Positions 19,652 to 28,483 of a DNA stretch of 64,000 bases are shown piece after piece. Position 1 is the stretch's first letter; the number at the start of each line of letters is the position of its first letter. Below the pieces are notes generated by a model. It worked only from the letters and a program-made list of their open reading frames with translations. It was not told where the DNA came from and searched no databases. The stretch is from DATLED01 sp035525495 (GTDB lineage: Bacteria; Actinomycetota; Acidimicrobiia; Acidimicrobiales; CADCTF01), in NCBI GenBank assembly GCA_035525495.1, contig DATLED010000095.1, positions 70,750 through 134,749 on the forward strand. The letters are read 5' to 3'. Made by a program: the position numbers and the translations under genes.

Positions 19652-20884
19652 TCACGACTCCAGCACCTCGCCTTTGCCGATCACCACCACCCCGCCGTCC
19701 GACACCCGGAACCGGGCCCGGTCGGCCTCAGGGTGGACGCCGATCTCGGCGCCGTCGGGGATCACGACGTACTTGTCGACGATGGCGTTGCGCACCACCG
19801 CGTGCTGGCCGACCTCCACGCCCTCGAACAGGACGGAGTTCTCCACCCGCGCCCATGAGTGCACGCGCACGCCCGGCGAGAGGACGGAGCGGTTCACCGT
19901 CCCTCCGGAGACGATGACTCCGGGCGACAGGAGGCTGTCGAGGGCGACACCGAGGCGACCCTCCGACGCGTGCACCGTCTTGGCGGGCGGAAGCGGCGGC
20001 TGGTCCGTGAAGATCGGCCACTCCCGGTTGTAGAGGTTGAACACCGGGTGCGTCGACATCAGGTCGAGGTGGGCGTCGTAGAACGAGTCGAGCGTCCCCA
20101 CGTCGCGCCAGTAGCCGCGGTCGCGGTCCGTGCCTCCCGGAACGACGTTGTCGCGGAAGTCGTAGACCGCGGCCTCGCCGCGCGCAACGAGCGCAGGGAT
20201 GATGTTGCCGCCCATGTCATGGTTGCTGTGGTCATCGAGGGCGTCGGCCCGTACCGCCTCGATGAGGACCTCGCGGGAGAACACGTAGTTGCCCATCGAT
20301 GCGTAGATCTCGTCGGGCGAGTCGGCCAGTCCTTCGACGTCCGTCGGCTTCTCGCGGAAGGAGGTGATCCGGCGACCGTCGGGTGCCACCTCGATGACGC
20401 CGAACTGGTCGGACTGGGAGCGGGGCTGGCGGATGCCGGCGACGGTGACGCCCGCGCCCGAGGCGATGTGCTGCTCGACCATCTGCCGAGGGTCCATGCG
20501 ATAGATGTGGTCGGCGCCGAAGACGAGGACGTGGTCCGGGCACTCGTCATAGATGAGGTTGAGGCTCTGGTGGATGGCGTCGGCCGACCCGGCGTACCAG
20601 TGCGGCCCGAGGCGCTGCTGCGCAGGGACTGGCGCCACGTAGTTGCCGAGGAGCGTCGACATGCGCCACGTCTTGGCGATGTGGCGGTCGAGTGAGTGGC
20701 TCTTGTACTGCGTGAGCACGACGAGCTTGAGATAGCCACCGTTGACGAGGTTCGAGAGCACGAAGTCGATCATCCGGTACATGCCGCCGAACGGGACGGC
20801 GGGCTTGGCGCGGTCGGCCGTCAGCGGCATGAGCCGCTTCCCTTCGCCGCCCGCCAGGACGATGCCCAGGACCTTCGTCGCCAT
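19652..20884 (-). CDS. glgC: Glucose-1-phosphate adenylyltransferase
   Basis: A 410-residue ADP-glucose pyrophosphorylase making ADP-glucose from glucose-1-phosphate and ATP for glycogen or related alpha-glucans. Visible motifs are VLAGGEGKRLMPLTADRAKP (nucleotide binding), GSADAIHQSL, FGADHIYRMD, SFREKPTDVEGL, a GYWRDVGTLDSFYDAHLDL sugar-phosphate segment and a C-terminal left-handed beta-helix (LSPGVIVSGG, VEVGQHAVVRN). Length is normal. ATG at 20884 is divergent from glgA with only 25 bases between the start codons, so promoters must overlap the genes. A 21-codon open frame follows with a GTGA overlap but has no support as a gene. Confidence 0.96.
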   Translation of the reverse strand: MATKVLGIVLAGGEGKRLMPLTADRAKPAVPFGGMYRMIDFVLSNLVNGGYLKLVVLTQYKSHSLDRHIAKTWRMSTLLGNYVAPVPAQQRLGPHWYAGSADAIHQSLNLIYDECPDHVLVFGADHIYRMDPRQMVEQHIASGAGVTVAGIRQPRSQSDQFGVIEVAPDGRRITSFREKPTDVEGLADSPDEIYASMGNYVFSREVLIEAVRADALDDHSNHDMGGNIIPALVARGEAAVYDFRDNVVPGGTDRDRGYWRDVGTLDSFYDAHLDLMSTHPVFNLYNREWPIFTDQPPLPPAKTVHASEGRLGVALDSLLSPGVIVSGGTVNRSVLSPGVRVHSWARVENSVLFEGVEVGQHAVVRNAIVDKYVVIPDGAEIGVHPEADRARFRVSDGGVVVIGKGEVLES

Positions 20885-20909
20885 CGTCGCAACCTAACGT
20901 CTCGCCTGC

Positions 20910-22103
20910 ATGCACCGAGCCGACCTCCTGACGCGCGAGTACCCGCCCGAGGTCTACGGGGGTGCCGGCGTCCACGTCGAGTACCTGGCGAAGGAGCTTC
21001 GCCGCGTGGTCGAGGACGTGCGGGTCCACTGCTTCGGGTCGCCGCGCGACGAGCCCGGCGTCGTGGCTTACGAAGACCCGCCGGCACTGGCCCGCGCCAA
21101 CGCCGCGCTGCGGACGATGGGCATCGACCTCGAGATGGCGGCGGCCTGCGCGGGGACGGATCTCGTCCACAGCCACACCTGGTACGCCAACCTCGCAGGC
21201 CACACCGCCAAGCTCCTCCACGGCGTCCCCCATGTGGTCACCACCCACAGCCTCGAGCCGTTGCGCCCGTGGAAGGCCGAGCAGCTCGGCGGCGGGTATG
21301 CACTGTCGTCGTGGTGTGAGCGGGTGGCGATCGAAGGCGCCGATGCCGTCATCGCCGTCTCGTCGGGGATGCGGGACGACGTGCTGCGGGCCTATCCCGA
21401 CGTCGAACCCTCCAAGGTCGTGGTCGTGCACAACGGAATCGACACCGACGAGTACGCGCCGTCGACGGCTACCGATGTGATCGAGCGCATCGGCATGGAC
21501 CCGTCGTATCCGTCGGTCGTATTCGTCGGACGGATCACGCGACAGAAGGGCCTCCCCTACCTGTTGCGGGCCGCGGCGGCGCTCCCCGGCAACGTGCAGC
21601 TCGTGCTGTTGGCCGGTGCGCCGGACACTCCCGAGATCGAGGCCGAGGTCCGCGGGCTCATCGAGTCGCTGCAGTTGGAGCGTCCCGGCCGCGTGCTCTG
21701 GGAGCCGGCGATGCTGCCGCGGCCCGACGTCGTGCAGGTGCTGTCGCACGCGTCGGTGTTCGTGTGCCCATCGATCTACGAGCCGATGGGCATCGTGAAC
21801 CTCGAGGCGATGGCGTGCGAGACCGCGGTCGTGGCGACGGCGACGGGCGGCATCCCCGAGGTCGTCGTCGACGGCGAGACGGGCGTGCTCGTGCCGATCG
21901 AGCCTCGGTACGACGGCACGGGCGAGCCGGCGGACGAGGCCCGCTTCGTCGCCGGTCTCGCGGCCGCCATCAACGACGTGCTCGGTGATGCCGCGCGCGC
22001 GCGACGGATGGGCGAAGCGGGAAGGCGGGTCGCAGTGGAGCGGTTCGCCTGGTCCGCGGTCGCGGAGCGCACCGCGTCCGTGTACCGATCCGTGGCGTCG
22101 TAG
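20910..22103 (+). CDS. glgA: Glycogen synthase, Corynebacterium type (GT4)
   Basis: A 397-residue GT4 glycosyltransferase opening with LLTREYPPEVYGGAGVHVEY, the hallmark of the actinobacterial glycogen synthase / GlgM group. Other motifs are VHSHTWYANLAG, VVVVHNGIDTDEYAPS, VVFVGRITRQKGLPYLL and the nucleotide-sugar-binding PSIYEPMGIVNLEAMACET. In mycobacteria the homologue (GlgM) makes maltose-1-phosphate from ADP-glucose, so either elongation of glycogen or that reaction is possible. It is divergent from glgC, which supplies its ADP-glucose. ATG at 20910 is the only start that keeps the N-terminal motif complete. Confidence 0.94.
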   Translation: MHRADLLTREYPPEVYGGAGVHVEYLAKELRRVVEDVRVHCFGSPRDEPGVVAYEDPPALARANAALRTMGIDLEMAAACAGTDLVHSHTWYANLAGHTAKLLHGVPHVVTTHSLEPLRPWKAEQLGGGYALSSWCERVAIEGADAVIAVSSGMRDDVLRAYPDVEPSKVVVVHNGIDTDEYAPSTATDVIERIGMDPSYPSVVFVGRITRQKGLPYLLRAAAALPGNVQLVLLAGAPDTPEIEAEVRGLIESLQLERPGRVLWEPAMLPRPDVVQVLSHASVFVCPSIYEPMGIVNLEAMACETAVVATATGGIPEVVVDGETGVLVPIEPRYDGTGEPADEARFVAGLAAAINDVLGDAARARRMGEAGRRVAVERFAWSAVAERTASVYRSVAS

Positions 22104-22114
22104 GGTTCGTCGCC

Positions 22115-22561
22115 ATGACCCTCGAAGGCGAGTACGAACCGAGCACGTGGCAATGGGTGCGCGATCAGGTCGAGACCTATGAGCGCACCGGTGGGCGCGA
22201 GGCGAACACGCTGCGCGACACCGGCCTGCCGATCATCATCGTGACGACGCGGGGCAACAAGACCGGCAAGCTCCGCAAGACGGCACTGATGCGCGTGGAG
22301 CACGAGGGCGAGTACGCGCTGGTGGCCTCGATGGGCGGCGCCCCGAAGCACCCGGTCTGGTACCACAACCTCGTTGCGGATCCGACGGCGGTGATGATCC
22401 AGGACGGGCCCGAGCCGTGGGACGCCGTCGTCCGCGAGGTCGAGGGAGACGAACGGGCCGCGTGGTGGGAGCGGGCCGTCGCCGCCTTCCCGCCCTACGC
22501 CGAGTACCAGACGAAGACCGACCGCGTCATCCCCGTCCTCATCGCCTCCAAGCAGACCTGA
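22115..22561 (+). CDS. Deazaflavin (F420)-dependent nitroreductase-family protein
   Basis: A 148-residue protein of the DUF385/Ddn family, which uses reduced cofactor F420 or binds flavins in a split-barrel fold. The diagnostic segments are PIIIVTTRGNKTGKLRKTAL, ALVASMGGAPKHPVWYHNL and the C-terminal YQTKTDRVIPVLIA. The family is typical of actinobacteria that make F420. It begins 11 bases after the glgA stop and may be co-transcribed, without an evident functional link. The palindromic repeat at 22570 begins 8 bases after its stop. Confidence 0.92.
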   Translation: MTLEGEYEPSTWQWVRDQVETYERTGGREANTLRDTGLPIIIVTTRGNKTGKLRKTALMRVEHEGEYALVASMGGAPKHPVWYHNLVADPTAVMIQDGPEPWDAVVREVEGDERAAWWERAVAAFPPYAEYQTKTDRVIPVLIASKQT

Positions 22562-22569
22562 ATCCTGCG

Positions 22570-22617
22570 TTTTGTCAGCGGGATCCCGCCGTCCTCGGCG
22601 GGGTCCCGCTGACAAAA
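22570..22617. repeat. Palindromic repeat, family A copy 2
   Basis: The arms 22570-22591 and 22596-22617 pair with a single mismatch around the loop TCCT. The sequence is close to the palindrome at 17664-17713, both having TTTTG-CAGCGGGATCCCGCC arms. Here it stands between convergent gene ends and could terminate transcription from both sides. Confidence 0.88.
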
Positions 22618-22643
22618 GCGGTGGGGTCGGTGGCGGTGGGGGG

Positions 22644-24071
22644 TCAGGCGGGCGTCGGGGGGCGGCGGTCGGCCCACGGCTGTGCCACCTCGAGCTGGGC
22701 GGCGACGCGCAACAGCACGTCCTCCCGTCCGTAGTCGGCGACGAGCTGGACCCCGATCGGGAGACCCTCGTCGTTCCACCACAAGGGCAGCGAGATCGCC
22801 GGCTGCCCGCTGACGTTGAAGTGCGTCGTGAACGGCACGAGCGCCCCCGTCCTGGCGCTGCCCTCGGGACCGCTCACCGCACCGAGCCGGGGCGGCGGCT
22901 CGCCCAGCGTCGGCGTCACGAGCACGTCCCAGCCCTCGGCCCACCACAGCCCAAGGCCGCGGGTGAGCTGCACGCCAGCCGCCAGTCCCTTCGCGTAGTC
23001 GACGCCGCTGACGCTTCGACCGATCTCGGCCATGGCCCACGTGAGCGGCTCGACGTCGTCGGCCGTGAGTTCGCGCCCGAGGACGTTGCCCGTGCCGATG
23101 AGCCCCATCCGGGCGTTCACGCACCAGCGCGCCCCGAACGCACCTGTCACCGCAGCGTCGTCGAGGATCGCCGGATGGGATTCCTCCACGTGGTGCCCGA
23201 GCCCTTCGAGCAGCGAGGCGGCATGCCGCGCCGCGGCCTCGCAGTTGGCGTGCACGGGGCCGGCGTCGCCCGGGCGCGCCGCGAGCAGCCCGATGTGCAA
23301 CCGCCCCGGATCGGCACCGACCTCCTCGACGTACGGTCGTCGCGGCGGTGGTGCCATCGCCATGTCCCCGGGACCGGGCCCTGCCGTCGCATCGAGGATC
23401 CCTGCGCAATCGCGAACGGACCGTGTCACCACGTGATTGACGCTGAGAGCGCTCTCGTCGCGGTCAGGTCCCATCGTGATGCGGCCTCGCGACACCTTCA
23501 GCCCGACCAGGCCGCACATGCTCGCCGGGATGCGGATGGACCCTCCGCCGTCGCTGGCGTGCGCCGCCGGCACCATGCCGGCGGCCACCGCGGCCGCGCT
23601 CCCGCCGCTCGAACCGCCGGGCGTGTGGTCGAGAGACCAGGGGTTGTGGGTCGCACCGTGGGCCTCGGGCTCGGTCGTCGGAACCAGTCCCAGCTCCGGC
23701 GTGTTCGTCCGGCCGACGAACACGAAGCCGGCGCTCCGGTACCGGGCGTTGAGCCAGCTGTCCGCGGGGGCGATGTAGCCGGCCTCCTTGAGGGCCTTCA
23801 TGCCGTTGTGCTGCGGGTCGCCGGCGGTCGGCGCGGAGAGGTCCTTCACGAGGAAGGGGACGCCGGTGAACGGGCCGTCCGGCAGGCCACCCACCTTCGC
23901 CTCCTCGATCGCCTTGTCGAACCGCGGGTGGATGACGGCGTGGATGTGTGGATCCGTCCGCTCGATGCGACCGATGGCAGCCTCGACCAACTCGGACGCG
24001 GTGACCTCCTTGTCCCGCACGAGCTGGGCCTGGCCAGTCGCGTCCACCCAGGCGAGGTCGTCGTCGCTCAT
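22644..24071 (-). CDS. Amidase-signature hydrolase
   Basis: A 475-residue amidase-signature enzyme. The Ser-cis-Ser-Lys triad is visible as Lys76 (PFLVKDLSA), Ser154 (TPGGSSGGSAA) and Ser178 (SDGGGSIRIPAS). The C-terminal NVSGQPAISLPLWWNDEGLP segment is conserved in the family. It hydrolyses an amide or ester bond in the cytoplasm; the substrate is unknown and there is no GatB partner, so a GatA role is unlikely. ATG at 24071 is divergent from the P450 gene with 39 bases between them, so shared control with the P450-aldo/keto reductase pair is possible. Confidence 0.92.
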   Translation of the reverse strand: MSDDDLAWVDATGQAQLVRDKEVTASELVEAAIGRIERTDPHIHAVIHPRFDKAIEEAKVGGLPDGPFTGVPFLVKDLSAPTAGDPQHNGMKALKEAGYIAPADSWLNARYRSAGFVFVGRTNTPELGLVPTTEPEAHGATHNPWSLDHTPGGSSGGSAAAVAAGMVPAAHASDGGGSIRIPASMCGLVGLKVSRGRITMGPDRDESALSVNHVVTRSVRDCAGILDATAGPGPGDMAMAPPPRRPYVEEVGADPGRLHIGLLAARPGDAGPVHANCEAAARHAASLLEGLGHHVEESHPAILDDAAVTGAFGARWCVNARMGLIGTGNVLGRELTADDVEPLTWAMAEIGRSVSGVDYAKGLAAGVQLTRGLGLWWAEGWDVLVTPTLGEPPPRLGAVSGPEGSARTGALVPFTTHFNVSGQPAISLPLWWNDEGLPIGVQLVADYGREDVLLRVAAQLEVAQPWADRRPPTPA

Positions 24072-24110
24072 TTCGCCACCGTACGCGTGCGGTCCCTACG
24101 CTGCGCAGAA

Positions 24111-25322
24111 ATGGAACAGCACCCGCCGGTCATCGACTGGGCCACCGACTTCGATCACACGGACGAAACGTGGGCCGCCGACCCCTACCCGATCATCGAG
24201 GACCTCCGGCAGCGCTGCCCGGTCCCGCACACCGAACGCTTCGGCGGCGTGTGGATGCCCGTCCGCCACGAGGATGTCGCCGCCATCGCCAACGACACCG
24301 AGCGCTTCACGTCCCGGAGCATCATCGTCAGCGAGCACCGCCCGCCGATGGAGCTGGCGCCCGAGGGCATCGCTCCGCCCATCTCGAGCGATCCGCCGTT
24401 CCACATGGACGCGCGCCGCATGCTGCTGCCGATCTTCTCTCCGCAGAAGATCGACCAGCTCGAGCCGTCGACCCGCGCCTACTGCCAGGAGCTCATCGGC
24501 GAGATCCGAGCGCGCGGCGCCGGCGTCGTCGACGCGGCCGAGGACTACGCGCAGCACATCCCGGTGCGCGTCATCGCCAACATGCTCGGTCTGCCCGAGG
24601 AGGACGCCGACCAGTTCCGTGGCTTCGTCAAGGACATCCTCGAAGGCGTGGCCCTCCCGCTCGAGGAACGGATCGCCGGGTTCATGGGTCTGTTCCAGTA
24701 CCTCCAGGGCCACATCGACGACCACCTCGCCAATCCGCGTGACGACCTCATCACGTTCCTCCTCGAGTCCGAGCTCAACGGCGAGAAGCTCAGCCCGTTC
24801 CATGTCGCCCGCACCATCGGCCTGCTGCTCATCGCCGGCATCGACACCACATGGAGCGCCATCGGTGCCTCCATCTGGCACCTGGCGAAGACGCCGTCGG
24901 ACCTGCAGCGGCTCATCGAAGACCCCGAGCTCCTTCCCACGGCGATGGAGGAGCTGCTGCGTGCGTATGCGCCCGTCACCATGGCCCGCCTGGTGAAGGA
25001 GGACATGGACTTCAACGGCTGCCCGATGAAGGCCGAGGACTGGATCCTCCTGTCGTTCCCGGCCGCCAACCGCGACCCCGAGGCGTTCGAGCGGGCCGAC
25101 GAGGTCATCATCGACCGCAAGATCAACCGCCACGCCGCGTTCGGTCTCGGCGTCCACCGCTGCGCCGGCTCGCACCTCGCCCGGATGGAGCTGCGCGTCG
25201 CCCTCGAGGTGTGGCTCGAGAACTTCCCGACGTTCTCCCTCGCCGACCCCGACGCGGTGCGGTGGTCAGGTGGACAGGTGCGCGGGCCGCGCGTCCTCCC
25301 GATCGAGGTCGAGGCCCGCTGA
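24111..25322 (+). CDS. Cytochrome P450
   Basis: A 403-residue soluble bacterial P450. The I-helix oxygen-activation motif is AGIDTTWSA, the K-helix ExxR is EELLRAY, and the heme loop FGLGVHRCAGSHLARMEL places the ligand at Cys351. It inserts oxygen into an unknown substrate and needs external ferredoxin and reductase, neither of which is encoded here. The frame is open far upstream, but ATG at 24111 starts the family N terminus. The TGA overlaps the ATG of the aldo/keto reductase (TGATG), so the pair is translationally coupled and may oxidise then reduce or dehydrogenate one substrate. Confidence 0.95.
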   Translation: MEQHPPVIDWATDFDHTDETWAADPYPIIEDLRQRCPVPHTERFGGVWMPVRHEDVAAIANDTERFTSRSIIVSEHRPPMELAPEGIAPPISSDPPFHMDARRMLLPIFSPQKIDQLEPSTRAYCQELIGEIRARGAGVVDAAEDYAQHIPVRVIANMLGLPEEDADQFRGFVKDILEGVALPLEERIAGFMGLFQYLQGHIDDHLANPRDDLITFLLESELNGEKLSPFHVARTIGLLLIAGIDTTWSAIGASIWHLAKTPSDLQRLIEDPELLPTAMEELLRAYAPVTMARLVKEDMDFNGCPMKAEDWILLSFPAANRDPEAFERADEVIIDRKINRHAAFGLGVHRCAGSHLARMELRVALEVWLENFPTFSLADPDAVRWSGGQVRGPRVLPIEVEAR

Positions 25323-26092
25323 TGTTGGACGTGGAGGTCCAGGGCACCTCGGTGCCGGCACTCGGGTTCGGGACGTGGCAGTTGTCCGGGGCCGAGGCCC
25401 GAGAGGCGACAAGGCACGCGTTGGAGATCGGGTACCGCCAGATCGACACCGCGCAGATGTACGGCAACGAGGACGAGGTCGGTTGCGGCATCGTCGAGAG
25501 CGGCGTGACGCGCGAGGACGTGTTCCTCACGACGAAGCTGTTCAAGGAGACGCTCGCGGGCGACAAGGTCGGTCCGGCGGTCGACGAGAGCCTTCGGAGG
25601 CTCGGCACCGACTATGTCGACCTGCTGCTCATCCATTGGCCGAACGAGGACGTGCCGCTCGGCGAGACGCTGGCGGCGATGCGGGCGGTGCAGGACGCGG
25701 GGAAGGTGCGCCACCTCGGCGTGTCCAACTTCAAGGCGCCGCTGCTCCGCGAGGCCATGGAGCACGCGACCATCCTGGCCGACCAGGTCCCGTACCAACC
25801 GGGGAGAACGCAGAACTCGCTGTTGGAGCTGGCCCGGGAGCGCGACGTCCTCATCACCGCGTACTCGCCGCTACGGGGCGACGGGATGGCGTCGTTGGTC
25901 CTCGCGGACATCGCGGCTGCGCACGGCAAGACCGTGCAACAGGTGGTCCTGCGTTGGCTGTTGCAGCAGCCGAAGGTGTCACCGATCCCGCGGTCGGCCA
26001 ACCCGGCGCACCGGGCGCAGAACTTCGAGGTGTTCGACTTCGAGCTCGACGATCAGGAGATGGCCCGCATCAGCGGCATCACCGTCGACTAG
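25322..26092 (+). CDS. Aldo/keto reductase
   Basis: A 256-residue NADPH-dependent (alpha/beta)8-barrel reductase. The catalytic tetrad is visible: Asp and Tyr in YRQIDTAQMYGNE, Lys in VFLTTKLF and His in LLLIHWPNE. The C-terminal cofactor-phosphate site appears as VSPIPRSANPAHRAQNFEV. It is close to the 2,5-diketo-gluconate-reductase-like group, but no substrate can be assigned. It is coupled to the P450 gene and followed by a long perfect hairpin at 26118-26143. Confidence 0.92.
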   Translation: MLDVEVQGTSVPALGFGTWQLSGAEAREATRHALEIGYRQIDTAQMYGNEDEVGCGIVESGVTREDVFLTTKLFKETLAGDKVGPAVDESLRRLGTDYVDLLLIHWPNEDVPLGETLAAMRAVQDAGKVRHLGVSNFKAPLLREAMEHATILADQVPYQPGRTQNSLLELARERDVLITAYSPLRGDGMASLVLADIAAAHGKTVQQVVLRWLLQQPKVSPIPRSANPAHRAQNFEVFDFELDDQEMARISGITVD

Positions 26093-26110
26093 CACCCGCA
26101 TTGCCGTCGA

Positions 26111-26150
26111 CTGGTACGTAGACCGCCACATGTGGCGGTCTACTCACCAG
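26111..26150. terminator. Long hairpin, likely bidirectional terminator
   Basis: A perfect 26-bp palindrome at 26118-26143, extended by CTGGT (26111-26115) pairing with ACCAG (26146-26150) across two mismatches. It begins 18 bases after the aldo/keto reductase stop and ends before the stop of a possible minus-strand short gene. No T-run follows. Confidence 0.6.
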
Positions 26151-26162
26151 TGAACGCTGAAG

Positions 26163-26324
26163 TCAGGCGGAGGCGCGTTCAAGGAGTCCGTGGAGACGAC
26201 CTTCGAGCAAGCGGCGCTCGTCGGCGTCGAGCGACGGCCACAGCTCGGCCAGCCGCCGAAGGCGCTGGGAGTACCGGGCATCGGCCGGCTGGGATTCACC
26301 GGCGCGGTCAGGGTCGCAGTGCAA
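26163..26324 (-). CDS. Possible short or remnant gene, unknown function
   Basis: In the 325-base gap between the aldo/keto reductase and the SMP-30 gene a minus-strand frame reads an amphipathic, helix-like sequence (YSQRLRRLAELWPSLDADE, then RRLLEGRLHGLLERASA) to a TGA at 26163. It has coding-like third-position GC but only a TTG start (26324) or nothing, because a stop codon closes the frame about 25 bases further upstream. It may be a 53-residue protein or the tail of a decayed gene. The rest of the gap (26325-26417) holds no recognisable feature. Confidence 0.3.
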   Translation of the reverse strand: MHCDPDRAGESQPADARYSQRLRRLAELWPSLDADERRLLEGRLHGLLERASA

Positions 26325-26417
26325 TGAGGCCGCCTTTTCGATCGGTCAGTTCGACAGCAGGTCACCCGCCGATCACTGACTCGGCGAGAAGTCGCGAGAC
26401 CTTGAGAGTCGAACGGG

Positions 26418-27266
26418 TTACGGAAGGCCGGCGTGGGGGACGTCTACGGTCGTGACGTGAACGGCGCCGGCCGCTCGCCCCTCGACCTCGGCGGGGCGAC
26501 TGCTCGGCGCGCACAGGACGAACAGCGAACGTCCGTCGTCGCCCCCGAGCGCGCACGCGAACGTCGGCATCGGCGTCGGGATCTCCTCGGTGATCTCCCC
26601 GCCCTCGATGACCCGCATCACCCGGCTGCCGAGGGCGTCGGCGAACCAGATGCCGCCGTCGGCGTCGAGCGTGCACCCGTCCGGAGCGGCGCCGGGCACG
26701 TCCGCCCAACGTCGGCGCTCGCCCAGCGTCGCATCAGCGGCGATGGTGAAGGCCTCGTACCCTCCGCCGAAGGACTCGCCGACGATCAGGGTTCCTCCGT
26801 CCGCCGTGATGACCGAACCGTTGGGGAAGCGCAGCCCCCTGGCCGCCACCTCGACCGTGCCGTCGCCGCGAACGAGCGCCAGGTCGGCCGTCGAGAACCG
26901 CCCGCCGTTCTCGTAGTCGAACCCGAAGTTGCCGACGTAGGCGTTCCCGTCGGGGTCTACGACCATGTCGTTGCAGTGGCCCGTGGCGACCTCGCCGAGG
27001 TCGGCGTGCTCGACGAGCGCTCCGTGCGCGTCAGTGCGGAGCAGCTTCCGCGCCGTCATCGAAACGACGAGAAGGCTCCCGTCGGGCAGCCACCCCATCC
27101 CCGACGGCCGGTCGTCGAGATGAGGGTGCACGGCCTCGCGCTCCCCCGCCGGCGTCACGGCGTAGATGGCTCGCTGGTAGAAGTCGGAGTACCACAAGCG
27201 CCCTTCGTGCCACCTTGGGCCTTCGCCGAAGTCGACGCCGTCCACCAGGAGCTCGAGCGATCGCAT
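26418..27266 (-). CDS. SMP-30/gluconolactonase-family protein
   Basis: A 282-residue beta-propeller of the SMP-30/gluconolactonase/LRE family: EGPRWHEGRLWYSDFYQRA at the N terminus (metal Glu), DDRPSGMGWLPDGSLLVVS, the metal-site Asn in GHCNDMVVDPDGNAYVGNFG, and DGCTLDADGGIWFADALGS near the C terminus. Members are metal-dependent lactonases or esterases. ATG at 27266 starts the family N terminus; an upstream in-frame start at 27311 adds a poorly conserved extension. It is the last gene of the four-gene minus-strand operon and could open a lactone produced in that pathway (inference). Confidence 0.9.
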   Translation of the reverse strand: MRSLELLVDGVDFGEGPRWHEGRLWYSDFYQRAIYAVTPAGEREAVHPHLDDRPSGMGWLPDGSLLVVSMTARKLLRTDAHGALVEHADLGEVATGHCNDMVVDPDGNAYVGNFGFDYENGGRFSTADLALVRGDGTVEVAARGLRFPNGSVITADGGTLIVGESFGGGYEAFTIAADATLGERRRWADVPGAAPDGCTLDADGGIWFADALGSRVMRVIEGGEITEEIPTPMPTFACALGGDDGRSLFVLCAPSSRPAEVEGRAAGAVHVTTVDVPHAGLP

Positions 27267-27320
27267 CGGCACAGCTTGGCGCGAACCTCCGGCGTCGAGG
27301 TGAGCCGGCACGGCGATGAA

Positions 27321-28460
27321 CTACTTCGGTGCCAGGGGGGCGGCGCCGTGGGATGCCTCGTAGTGACGGGCGAGCGGGCCCCGCCCGAAGTCGGCGTCGA
27401 GGTCGCGCCACACCGCGTGCACGTGGTTCGCGGACCGCTGGGTGTTGTCGTACTCGACGAGCGTGTCGTCGCCCTGGACGCGGTAGTAGTGGGGCCGGCC
27501 GGGTTCTCCGCTTCCGGCCCACGAGAACCCGAACCCGTCGAGGCCGCGGTCGACCGCCTCGGCGGCGGCCTCGGCCAATGCCGGCGGCAACCGCTCCACA
27601 TATGCCAGGAGCAGGGCGCGGAGCCGTGCTCGGGACGCCGCGCCCATGACAGCGGCTCGAACGCCCCGCGGCTCGGCAGTGATCGCGATCTCACGCGCCA
27701 TCTCCGGTCTCCACCCGATCTGCTGGTCGACGCCGCGTTGGGCGGCCTCGAAGGTCTCGGCGGCGTCCCCGGTGAACACGTCCCGGAAGACCTCGGCCAA
27801 AGCGAGCGGCACGTCTCCCGGCGTCACGCGCGGCCGGTTCGCGGTGACGATGTCGGACGGCGGTGCCGGCGTGAGGGTGGCGGCGTTCCGCTCGTCGGGA
27901 TCGAGGGACTGCAGGAGCTCCCGGGCGAGGTCCTCGAACGCCGCCAACGGACGCAGGTGGCGCCCGCCGAGGAGCGGGAACGACGCCGGATCCGCGCCGA
28001 AGAACGTCGGCGAGGTGGAGATCACCGTGCCGTCGGCGAGGGTCACGTTCACCGACAGGTGATGGCCGCCGCATCGCCATCCCCACGCGCCATCGACCCT
28101 CGAGGGATCGCCGAACACGCGAAACCAGTAGAGCCCGGGGTCGCGGTTCCGCTCGCGCCCCTGGAAGCGTGGCGGGCGCCACCCGTCGACCAGATCGAGG
28201 ACGTTGTCGAGGCCCATGATCGTGCTGGCGGTTCCATACCCGGCAGGAGACAATCCCGTCGACAGGAGCCGCATCGCGGCCTGCTGCTGGGCTGGCTGCA
28301 TCTCGCGCAACGCGAGGCCACCGTGGTCAGTCGGCGTGTAGAACCACCGCTCCCGTTCGTCGGCGGCCGAAAACGGCCACGCGCCCAGCCGTCGCTGCGA
28401 TTCGTCGAGCGATGCCAACCATGCTTCCGCCGCCTCTGCCATCCGGTGCGCATCGGTCAT
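27321..28460 (-). CDS. DUF3500-family protein
   Basis: A 379-residue protein matching the DUF3500 family of unknown function. Typical stretches are FYTPTDHGGLALREMQPAQQ, LLSTGLSPAGYGTASTIMGL, the conserved WGWRCGGHHLSVNVTL segment and SPTFFGADPA. The C-terminal part (GEPGRPHYYRVQGDDTLVEY, then SANHVHAVWRDLDADFG) has two His residues that may form a metal site. No signal peptide is seen. It lies 23 bases after the CoA-transferase and 54 bases before the SMP-30 gene. Biochemical role unknown. Confidence 0.85.
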   Translation of the reverse strand: MTDAHRMAEAAEAWLASLDESQRRLGAWPFSAADERERWFYTPTDHGGLALREMQPAQQQAAMRLLSTGLSPAGYGTASTIMGLDNVLDLVDGWRPPRFQGRERNRDPGLYWFRVFGDPSRVDGAWGWRCGGHHLSVNVTLADGTVISTSPTFFGADPASFPLLGGRHLRPLAAFEDLARELLQSLDPDERNAATLTPAPPSDIVTANRPRVTPGDVPLALAEVFRDVFTGDAAETFEAAQRGVDQQIGWRPEMAREIAITAEPRGVRAAVMGAASRARLRALLLAYVERLPPALAEAAAEAVDRGLDGFGFSWAGSGEPGRPHYYRVQGDDTLVEYDNTQRSANHVHAVWRDLDADFGRGPLARHYEASHGAAPLAPK

Positions 28461-28483
28461 GGCGGCCAGTGTGACGCGCCCGG

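Noticed and set aside
19590..19655. 21-codon frame following glgC with a GTGA overlap
   Set aside because: Too short to judge and without family similarity, though the overlap is suggestive.
22570..22617. Palindrome considered as an ordinary terminator only
   Set aside because: Termination is possible, but the same sequence inside the carboxylase frame shows that it is a dispersed repeat.
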